From: Clostridium_AT radicumherbarum
GTDB taxonomy: Bacteria; Bacillota; Clostridia; Clostridiales; Clostridiaceae
DNA: 64,000 nucleotides
Direction of reading: 5' to 3'
NCBI RefSeq assembly: GCF_045310525.1
Contig: NZ_JBJHZY010000001.1
Location: 1,116,001-1,180,000, forward strand
The translations under genes and the position numbers were made by a program. The notes under the pieces were generated by a model. The model was not told the origin of the DNA and ran no database searches. It was given only the letters and a program-made list of their open reading frames with translations. Position 1 is the first letter of the stretch. Each line of letters opens with the position of its first letter. Positions 53,621 to 61,300 of this stretch are shown here, piece after piece.

Positions 53621-54859
53621 TTGAAGATATTGCTAACAACAGATACCTTTTATCCCATGGTTAATGGAGTTGTAATTTCTACTCAAAATTTATACAAGCA
53701 ATTAAAAAATCTTGGAAATGATGTAAGAATATTGACTCTTTCTCCTTCAGGTGAAGAAAAAATAGATGGAGATATATATTATCTTAGATCCTTTGGTGTA
53801 AGTATTTATCCAAATGCACGTGCAAAGAGTTTTTTACACAATAAACTAATAAAAAAGATTATAGAATGGAAGCCGGATATTATTCATTCACAAACAGAGT
53901 TTTCAACTATGTTTGTTTCTAAGAATATAGCAAAGAAGCTTGAAATTCCCCATATTCATACTTATCATACTCTGTATGAGGATTACCTTAAATATATATT
54001 TAAAGGAAAACTTGTCTCAAAGGATATGTCAATAAAACTAACTAGAATATTATTAAACTCACTTGACGGCATTGTTGTGCCAACAGAAAAAGTTGAAAGT
54101 GTACTGCGTAAATATGGCGTCAATAAAAATATGTATATTGTACCTACTGGAATTGAGATAAATAAGTTTAAAAATAAAATTACAAAGGAAGAAAAAGAAG
54201 CACTTTTAGAAAAGCTTAATTTAAATAATAAAAAGATCCTTGTATATATAGGCAGAATTGCAGAAGAGAAGAATATTGAAGAAATAATAAAATTCTTTAA
54301 TAAAGTTCAAATAGAAAATAATAATATTACACTTTTAATAGTTGGGGGAGGACCCTATGTTGAAAAACTTATAAAGCTTGCAAAGGAACTTAAACTTGAG
54401 GATAAAGTTAAATTTACAGGAATGGTAAAACCAGATGAAGTGTGCAAATATTATCAACTAGGTAATGCCTTTGTAACCTCATCAACTAGTGAAACTCAAG
54501 GCTTAACATATATAGAAGCCTTAGCAAGTGGATTACCAGTTGTATGCAGGTATGATCCCTGCGTTGAAAACTTGATTATAGATGGTGAAAATGGATTCAC
54601 CTTTAAAGATGAAAATGGATTTGTGAGTGCTGTTAACTCAATACTAACAAATGAAATGCAGTTAAAAGAACTTTCTATGAATGCTTGTAAAAAGGCAGAA
54701 GAATATTCCACAGAAACTTTTGGTGAAAATATTTTTGAGGTATATAAAGACACAATTTTTAATTTCAATTTTATAAGAAGAAAGCCTTATGATATTGCTG
54801 CTTATAAAATAAAAGGTTATGCTAAGAAATTAAAAAATTTATACAAGGAATCATTTTAA
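53621..54859 (+). CDS. GT4 family glycosyltransferase (diacylglycerol glucosyltransferase-like)
   Basis: 412-residue GT-B enzyme. The N-terminal domain opens ILLTTDTFYPMVNGVVIST and has HSQTEFSTMFVSKNIAKKL and HTYHTLYEDYLKY; the C-terminal nucleotide-sugar domain has VYIGRIAEEKNIEEII, GGGPYVEKL and STSETQGLTYIEALASGLP (the conserved E-x7-E). This pattern matches 1,2-diacylglycerol 3-glucosyltransferases that make membrane glycolipid. TTG start behind TAGGAGCTG. Peripheral membrane protein; the basic C-terminus could aid binding. Acceptor is inferred. Confidence 0.87.
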   Translation: MKILLTTDTFYPMVNGVVISTQNLYKQLKNLGNDVRILTLSPSGEEKIDGDIYYLRSFGVSIYPNARAKSFLHNKLIKKIIEWKPDIIHSQTEFSTMFVSKNIAKKLEIPHIHTYHTLYEDYLKYIFKGKLVSKDMSIKLTRILLNSLDGIVVPTEKVESVLRKYGVNKNMYIVPTGIEINKFKNKITKEEKEALLEKLNLNNKKILVYIGRIAEEKNIEEIIKFFNKVQIENNNITLLIVGGGPYVEKLIKLAKELKLEDKVKFTGMVKPDEVCKYYQLGNAFVTSSTSETQGLTYIEALASGLPVVCRYDPCVENLIIDGENGFTFKDENGFVSAVNSILTNEMQLKELSMNACKKAEEYSTETFGENIFEVYKDTIFNFNFIRRKPYDIAAYKIKGYAKKLKNLYKESF

Positions 54860-54893
54860 ATTATTATAAATAATAAAAGAGTTTAATTATTAA

Positions 54894-54926
54894 AAAAGAA
54901 GTGTATAATAAACAATGCACTTCTTT
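54894..54926 (+). terminator. Terminator after the GT4 gene
   Basis: AAAGAAGTG / CACTTCTTT stem across a 13-base loop followed by ATTATTTTG. Confidence 0.7.
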
Positions 54927-54953
54927 ATTATTTTGCAGTAAAATAATTGAAAC

Positions 54954-55042
54954 GAGGTTAAAGCCCTAAATGGGATTTAACGAGTAGTTTGTGAGCGGGA
55001 GCGAGTAGTCTTAAACTACTCAGTGCTTACGACTAAAGGAGG
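54954..55042 (+). ncRNA. Structured leader element, copy 2 (first of tandem pair)
   Basis: Starts GAGG (54954-54957) and ends GGAGG (55038-55042). P1 54957-54966 with 54972-54981 (nine of ten pairs, G-A mismatch), loop UAAAU; P2 54982-54990 with 55013-55021, nine perfect pairs. TAGTC (55006-55010) can pair with GACTA (55031-55035) as the pseudoknot. Very close to copy 1 before ptsG; shared blocks are CCTAAATGG, CGAGTAGTTTG, CGGGAG, AAACTACTCAGTGC. Confidence 0.75.
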
Positions 55043-55126
55043 TAAATGTCCTAAATGGACATTTACGAGCAATTATCGAGTGGTAGCGAGAGGGCTTAAT
55101 TGCTCAGTGTTTCCGACTAAAGGAGG
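55038..55126 (+). ncRNA. Structured leader element, copy 3 (second of tandem pair)
   Basis: GGAGG (55038-55042) to GGAGG (55122-55126, ribosome site of the helicase gene). P1 55042-55051 with 55057-55066 is ten perfect pairs, loop UAAAU. P2 55067-55075 with 55097-55105 is nine perfect pairs. Relative to copies 1 and 2, several pairs in both stems have changed on both sides (P2 GAGTAGTTT/AAACTACTC to GAGCAATTA/TAATTGCTC), i.e. they co-vary. The pseudoknot is weak here. Confidence 0.77.
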
Positions 55127-55134
55127 AATAATTA

Positions 55135-56571
55135 ATGAAGTTTGAAGATTATATGTTAAATGAAAATATATTAAAAGCAATTGACTTATTAAATTATAAG
55201 CATCCAACAGAGGTCCAACGTCAGAGCATTCCTTTAGTATTAGAAGGTAAGGATGTAATAGTAAAGTCACAAACTGGCAGTGGCAAAACTGCTGCTTTTG
55301 GTATTCCTATTTGTGAAAAAATAGTAATTGATGAGAAGGCACCACAAGCCTTAATTTTAACTCCTACTAGAGAATTGTGTGTACAAATTAAGGAGGATAT
55401 AACTAATATTGGAAGATTAAAAGGAGTTAGATGTGCTGCAATTTTTGGTAAACAGCCTGTAAGTATGCAGGTAAGAGAACTAAAACAAAGGGTTCATGTA
55501 ATAGCAGGGACTCCAGGAAGAACCTTAGACCACATTGAAAGAGGAAATATCACATTAGATAAAATTAAATTTTTAGTAATAGATGAATCTGATAAAATGC
55601 TTAATATGGGTTTTATAGATCAGGTAGAAGCTATAATTAATAAACTTCCAGGAAATAGACAAACTATGCTTTTTTCAGCAACCATGCCAGAGGAAATACG
55701 TAGCTTATGTGAGAAGTATATGGTAAATCCTGTGGAAGTGGAAACTAAAAGTGAAACCATAACAGCAAATAGTATTAATCAGGTTTTATATAGGGTAAAT
55801 AAGGATGAAAAATATAATTTGCTTGTTAAGCTCTTATATACGGAGAACCCTGAAAGCTGCATTATTTTCTGCAGTACTAAGGATACGACAGATAAATTAA
55901 GTAAAAGACTGCAGCAATCTAAATTTTCAGTAAAGGAACTTCATGGAAGTATCGTGCAAGATGAAAGATTAAAAACCATGAAAAGCTTTAAAAGAGGAGA
56001 ATTTAGATTTTTAGTTGCTACGGATGTAGCTGGCAGAGGTATAGATATAGAAGACTTATCACTAATAATAAATTATGATGTTCCAGAGGAAAAAGAAAGT
56101 TATGTTCATAGAATAGGCAGAACTGGTCGTGCAGGCAAAAGAGGTAAGGCAATAACCTTTGCAGCAAGTATAGAAGAAAAGTATTTAAGAGCCATTGAGG
56201 AATACCTAAATTATAGTATTCCACTAGGCTTAATTCCTAGTGAAGAAAATGTTGAAGCTGCAAAGAAAAAGTTTCTAATCAGTAAAAATGCAGTTCCTAA
56301 ACCTAAAAAAGATAAAGGACAATTAATTAATAAACAAATAAGTAAGTTATATATAGGTGCAGGCAGGAAGAAAAAGATTAGAGCAGTGGATATCGTAGGT
56401 GCTATATTAAGCATAGAAGGAATTAGTGCTGATAATATAGGGGTTATAGATATTCAGGAGAATTTTAGTTATGTTGATATTTTAGATGGTAAAGGGCAAA
56501 TTGTATTAGATGACTTAAAAGTGTCTAGAATAAAGGGTAAGATTGTTAAAGTTGAATTGGCAGTTAAGTAA
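55135..56571 (+). CDS. dbpA: DEAD-box RNA helicase, DbpA-like
   Basis: 478 residues. Helicase core (1-370) with Q motif (HPTEVQRQSIP), motif I SQTGSGKTAA, motif III SAT and motif VI HRIGRTGRAG; motif II reads DESD rather than DEAD. The C-terminal DbpA-type RNA-binding domain (about 400-478: SKLYIGAGRKKKIRAVDIVGAI) in relatives binds 23S rRNA hairpin 92 during ribosome assembly. Its ribosome site is the last GGAGG of two tandem pseudoknot-type leader elements, so its translation is likely controlled through RNA structure, perhaps by the helicase itself or by cold. Confidence 0.93.
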   Translation: MKFEDYMLNENILKAIDLLNYKHPTEVQRQSIPLVLEGKDVIVKSQTGSGKTAAFGIPICEKIVIDEKAPQALILTPTRELCVQIKEDITNIGRLKGVRCAAIFGKQPVSMQVRELKQRVHVIAGTPGRTLDHIERGNITLDKIKFLVIDESDKMLNMGFIDQVEAIINKLPGNRQTMLFSATMPEEIRSLCEKYMVNPVEVETKSETITANSINQVLYRVNKDEKYNLLVKLLYTENPESCIIFCSTKDTTDKLSKRLQQSKFSVKELHGSIVQDERLKTMKSFKRGEFRFLVATDVAGRGIDIEDLSLIINYDVPEEKESYVHRIGRTGRAGKRGKAITFAASIEEKYLRAIEEYLNYSIPLGLIPSEENVEAAKKKFLISKNAVPKPKKDKGQLINKQISKLYIGAGRKKKIRAVDIVGAILSIEGISADNIGVIDIQENFSYVDILDGKGQIVLDDLKVSRIKGKIVKVELAVK

Positions 56572-56682
56572 GCTTTTAAAGAGGATAAGTTTTCAGTTTT
56601 CAGTAACTTGTTTTAGATAAATTGCAATTATCTATTGTAATTTATTTATTGATATGATATTATATGAATGTAGTTATAAGTT

Positions 56683-56700
56683 ATCTTGTAATTACAAGAT
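56683..56700. promoter_or_regulatory. 18-bp perfect palindrome upstream of the zinc-ribbon gene
   Basis: ATCTTGTAATTACAAGAT, about 88 bases before the start codon: an operator, or part of the leader RNA. Confidence 0.45.
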
Positions 56701-56787
56701 TTAATATTGTAACAACCATTCCTCTTTTTTAGGGATAATCTAGTTATCAATTTTTAAATCTAATATTATAAAAGGAGGAATGTTGAA

Positions 56788-56958
56788 ATGGCAGATAAAA
56801 CTTTAGTATGCAAAGACTGCGAAAAAGAATTCGTATTCACAGAAGGCGAGCAAGCTTTCTATAAGGAAAAGGGATTTGAAAACGAACCACAAAGATGCCC
56901 AGATTGCAGAAGAGCAAGAAAGGCAGAAAGAAACAACAATAGAGGATTCAGAAGATAA
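56788..56958 (+). CDS. Small zinc-ribbon domain protein, 56 residues
   Basis: MADKTLVCKDCEKEFVFTEG then a Phe/Tyr-rich stretch and CPDCRRARKAERNNNRGFRR. Two CxxC knuckles (CKDC, CPDC) fit the small zf-trcl zinc-ribbon family; the tail is strongly basic and RGG-like, suggesting RNA binding. ATG behind AAAGGAGGAATG. Own terminator. The neighbouring RNA helicase and a long AT-rich leader would fit a cold- or stress-induced role, which is inference. Confidence 0.85.
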   Translation: MADKTLVCKDCEKEFVFTEGEQAFYKEKGFENEPQRCPDCRRARKAERNNNRGFRR

Positions 56959-56976
56959 TTTGAATAGCAAATTGTT

Positions 56977-57013
56977 ACCCTGTAGGTTTACCTACAGGGT
57001 TTTTATTTTTTTG
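56977..57013 (+). terminator. Terminator after the zinc-ribbon gene
   Basis: ACCCTGTAGG / CCTACAGGGT, loop TTTA, followed by TTTTATTTTTTTG. Confidence 0.93.
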
Positions 57014-57246
57014 TATATTATTTTAGCATGGGCTTATCAAAGCTCTAAAATATATTTAATTATTAATTTATAGAAAGTTAATAAAATTTTAAAAAATATA
57101 CAAAAATTTCAAATAAACTATAGTATTTATTTTCATAATTTGGTATTATATTTTTACGCCTCAAATATAATTGCAATATTCTGAATAATGGAGCAATATT
57201 TCGATTTAATTTAGTTAATAAAGTTAAAAGGATAAAGGAGATATTT

Positions 57247-57348
57247 ATGAGCTTTATGGATAAATTTCAGGGCATTTCTAGATAAGTTTTAATTACAGAT
57301 AATCCGTATACTGTTCTTATTTGTAACTTAGCTAAAGTAAACGTTTAG
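57247..57348 (+). pseudogene. Remnant of a nucleoside-phosphorylase-like gene
   Basis: ATG with an intact AAAGGAG site starts MSFMDKFQGISR, then a TAA stop, then in the same frame VLITDNPYTVLICNLAKV before a second stop. This lines up with the start of the intact gene at 57652 (MKLIDNF... CLITDDPYRVKMI), including LITDxPYxV. Nothing further of the gene is recognisable downstream. It is best read as the decayed 5' end of a second copy. A short regulatory leader peptide is a less likely alternative. Confidence 0.6.
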
Positions 57349-57460
57349 ATTTTATTGTTTTCTTCAAATTAGGCTTTGTTACTAACTAAAATGAAAGCGC
57401 ATACGCAATTATCTTTGAAATTTTGATTAATTGATTTGTAAAATTTAGTTAACGTTTAAA
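57336..57460. promoter_or_regulatory. Three evenly spaced LacI/CcpA-type boxes
   Basis: AGTAAACGTTTAGA (57336-57349), TGAAAGCGCATACG (57392-57405) and AGTTAACGTTTAAA (57447-57460) each resemble a cre or LacI-family operator centred on CG. Centres are 56 and 55 bp apart. The last box lies just before a TATAAT (57470-57475) that may drive the phosphorylase/PHP genes. Confidence 0.55.
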
Positions 57461-57651
57461 TAATATTCATATAATATAGGCTTTGTATAATATTATCGAA
57501 TAGAGTGATATATGAAAATTTTTTGAAAAATAAAACAATTATATATTATTTAATTTTAAATATTTAACAATTATAATATGTATTTTTTAGATTACATAAT
57601 GAATATATTTTTTTTTATTTAGTAATAAATCTAAAAGGAGAGGGCAGGCAC
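57406..57651. other. Leader/promoter region of the phosphorylase gene
   Basis: Very AT-rich, no coding potential seen. It holds a TATAAT (57470-57475) and several AT-only runs; nothing else recognised apart from the third operator-like box. Confidence 0.4.
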
Positions 57652-58326
57652 ATGAAGTTAATAGATAATTTTAAATTTGAATTACCAAGTATCTGCTTAA
57701 TTACGGACGACCCCTATCGAGTTAAAATGATAGCAGCTCATTATTTGGACAAGGTAGAGATATTTTCTGAAACACGAGGACAAGTTGGCCTTATTGGTGA
57801 ATTCAATGATGTACCTTTAACTGTTATGTCAGTTGGAATAGGTAAAACATCAACAATGGCATATTTAAGTGAGCTTTGCTCAAAAAATCAAATTAAACGT
57901 GTGGTTTATTTTGGGGATTGTATTACTAGTGATTCTAACTTACCTGTAGGCTCCATAACATACATAAGCAAATCGTACGAAAATGATAAGTGTTTTGATG
58001 CATCTGAAGATTTATTTAAATATACGGAAATTATAAAGAGAAAAAATAATATTAATGCAAAAGCTTGTATAACTACTACTAATGACAATTATTTTATAGA
58101 AAAAAGATATACTGCAACTCAAGACACAAATGTTTTAGATTTTACGACCTCCGCTATATATAGACTTAATAAAAATGATACTCATGCTGATATTAACACT
58201 ATTTCCATACTTAATGTTTGTGAAAACATTACAACAAATAAAATAATAGATGAAGCGGTTAGACAAAGTGGCTGTCATTCGGCTGTAATGTTAGCGCTAG
58301 ATACCTTAATTTTTAAAACTTGTTAA
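57652..58326 (+). CDS. Divergent nucleoside phosphorylase (PNP/UDP family)
   Basis: 224 residues resembling DeoD-type hexameric purine nucleoside phosphorylase: SICLITDDPYRVKMIAAHYLDKVE matches the phosphate-binding N-terminus, then SVGIGKTSTMAYLSEL and RVVYFGDCITSDSNLPVGSITYIS. The C-terminal VSD motif with the catalytic Asp is replaced (LNVCENITTNK), so activity or base preference may differ. Behind AAAGGAGAGGG. It precedes the giant PHP protein by 67 bases with no terminator, so probably one operon; this would link intracellular phosphorolysis to an extracellular phosphoesterase. Could be a non-catalytic relative. Confidence 0.75.
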   Translation: MKLIDNFKFELPSICLITDDPYRVKMIAAHYLDKVEIFSETRGQVGLIGEFNDVPLTVMSVGIGKTSTMAYLSELCSKNQIKRVVYFGDCITSDSNLPVGSITYISKSYENDKCFDASEDLFKYTEIIKRKNNINAKACITTTNDNYFIEKRYTATQDTNVLDFTTSAIYRLNKNDTHADINTISILNVCENITTNKIIDEAVRQSGCHSAVMLALDTLIFKTC

Positions 58327-58393
58327 ACCTAACATGATTTTATTTGTTGAGGATGTTTTACAATAAATTAATATTTTAAAAGGAGGTTTGTTA

Positions 58394-61300
58394 ATGAAAA
58401 AACTTAAGAAATCACGGTTTATGGCCGTAATGGTATCGTGTTTATTATTGATAAACACGATAATGCCGACGCTGTTAGTAAAAGCAGCTGCCACTGATAT
58501 GGATACATCTTTTAAATCAACTGTAAATCCACCGCAAAGTATTACTGGAAAAACAGAAATAGCATCATGGAGTTATTCTTCAACTCCTACAGTTTACGAC
58601 ATACCAGCTACCAGTGGTTATTACACAACAACTTCAACTGGTAATAAGTCTATATTGAATTTGTATAGGAATAATTTGAAATTTACTGGATCCTTTAGTT
58701 GGTCAACATCAACAATTTCAAACAGTGGATATAATGGACAAACTGATAAAGGGTATTGGTTGATTTCAACATCAACAAAAGGCTTTAAAGATTTAATATT
58801 CAACTTTAACACTCGTTCTTCTGGTACAGGCCCAAGAGATTTCAATACAGAGTGGAGTGCAGATGGAAATAATTGGGCAGTTTTTGGTAATACCTCTCCT
58901 ACTTCACCAACTACAGTTAAAATTGAGACCACATCCCCAGCCGAGCAATTTGGAATGGCATTGCCAGTTGGAGCAGAAAATTTAGATACTCTATATATTC
59001 GAGTTCTACAAAAATCTGAAACTTCAGAAGGGAATGGTACTGTTGCATCCGGTGGGACTCATGGTGTTAACAGCCTACAACTTTGGGGTGCAAAGAATCA
59101 AGCTTATACAACACCTGCAGTTACAGTAGCACCTACTACTGCTAATCCAATTTTAGATGCTACTCCAATAACTTTATCCTGTTCTGATACAAATGCACAG
59201 ATTTTTTACACAACAGATGGAAGTAATCCAGCTGCAACAGTTGGTGGTTCTACAAAATTGTATTCTGGGCCTTTTACAGCACTTTCAGAAGGCGGCTTTA
59301 ATGGGACAAACCCATTTGTAGTTAAGGCTGTAGCTAAATCAGGTACTCTTTTGACAAGCGATACAGCTACGGCATCCTTTAATCAACAAATAATTACTTC
59401 TAACGAAGATGCAAAAAAACTATCTGCAGGGGCATACGCTTGGGTAAAAGGTATTGGTACCTACTTAAATGGAAATACCACACTATATATACAAGATGGT
59501 ATGAAGATTGGCAGCGGACTTTGTATTTATAAGTCTGGTGCAAACTTTTCCTCCTACGTTGGCAAAGAGATATATGTTTATGGCAAAGCTTCACTTTATA
59601 ATGGTTTAATGGAAATAGTTCCTGATGATGTTAGCGCAAATGTAGTTGTGCGCAACGCTGCACCAACTATTCCCACTCCAATAAAAGTTATGTTCGACCA
59701 ACTTTTAACAAGAGATTATGAAGGAATGCTTGTTTCTTGCGATACTATAAAACTTGATAATGTTGCTGGAACAAATACTGGAAGCTATTATAACCATTCA
59801 GTTAGCCAAGCAAATATCCCATTAACAATGCGTGCAAAAGGCATAAACTCTTCAGTTGGAACAACTGGAAGCTACGTAAATATTGTAAATGCCCTTGTAA
59901 ATTATAATAGCGCAAGCCCCTATAATGGAATCTATTTGTTTTCTACAAATACTTCGGAATTAGTGGCTACAGCAACACCAACAGTTGAATTTATGAAAGC
60001 TAGTGTACCTACTGGAACAGCAGTGCCGCTTAATTCAATGGTTACGCTTGCTACATCAACTACAGGTGCAAATATAACCTATAGCTTAAATGGTGGTACA
60101 TCAGTAACAACCAGTGGAAACTCAGTAGATGTAACAATAGATTCCTTCAAAGATGGAAAGGCAATCATTACAGCATATGCTACAGATGGTACTTATACAA
60201 CAGCAACTCAGACCTTCACTTATACACAAAGCCAAGTTATAGATGTAACTGCTAATCCAGTAAGTGGTCCTGTTGTACCAGGTTCACCAATTACACTAAC
60301 ATCAAAATCAACAGGTGCAACAATTCAGTATAGTTTATATAAAAATTCTTATTCTGATACAGATGGTACTTTAGTAGGAACTGCAAATCAAACATATACA
60401 ACGCCTATTACAGTTGATGCTGCTTCTTTCCCTGTAAGAATAGTTGCGAAGGCTATACTGACTAATTATTTAGACAGTAATGTAGTAATATTTACTTACA
60501 CAGCTAAAAAAGCAGTTGGTGGAGAAAAGAACTACTATGGTTCTATACATGCACATACAGCAGAAAACTCCGATGGGCAAGGTACTTTGGCTGAAGCAGA
60601 TGCTTATGCAAGAGATATAGGTAAATATGATTACTTCATTTTAACAGACCATTCAAACTCTTATGATAAAGCTCCAGCTACAGATTCTGTTGCTAAAATA
60701 GGAAATATAAATAACTATAATACTGATAATCAACAATGGCTAAATGGTAAAAAAGCTGCTGCTGATGCTACAACTTCAACATTCCTTTGTGATTATGGTT
60801 ATGAAATGACTTGGTCTGGTGGTCCTGGACATATAAATACCTTTAATACATCAGGTTTTGTAAGCCGTAATAATACAGCACTAAATAACAAAACAAATGA
60901 TGCAGGTATGCAGGCTTATTATCAATTACTAAAAAATACACCTGGATCGATTTCACAATTTAATCATCCTGGTCCTACTTTTGGTAATTTCTCCAATTTT
61001 GCATACTATGACCCACAAATTGATGATAAGGTTAATCTTATTGAAGTAGGTAATGGTGAAGGTGCCGTTGGTTCAGGCGGATACTTCCAGTCAATTGACC
61101 AATATATTTTGGCACTGGATAAAGGCTGGCATTTAGCCCCAACTAATAATGGCGATAACCATAAAAAAGGCTGGGGAACCTCTAACACCTGCGCAACAGT
61201 TGTTTATACTAATGATTTCACAATGGCTGGAATATATCAAGCAATGCGTGATCGTTCCGTTTGGGCAACTGAAAATAGAGATTTAGATGTGACATATCAT

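Noticed and set aside
54954..55126. Tandem leader considered as T-box or known riboswitch
   Set aside because: No T-box sequence (AGGGTGGNACCGCG), no terminator/antiterminator after it and no aptamer core that I recognise.
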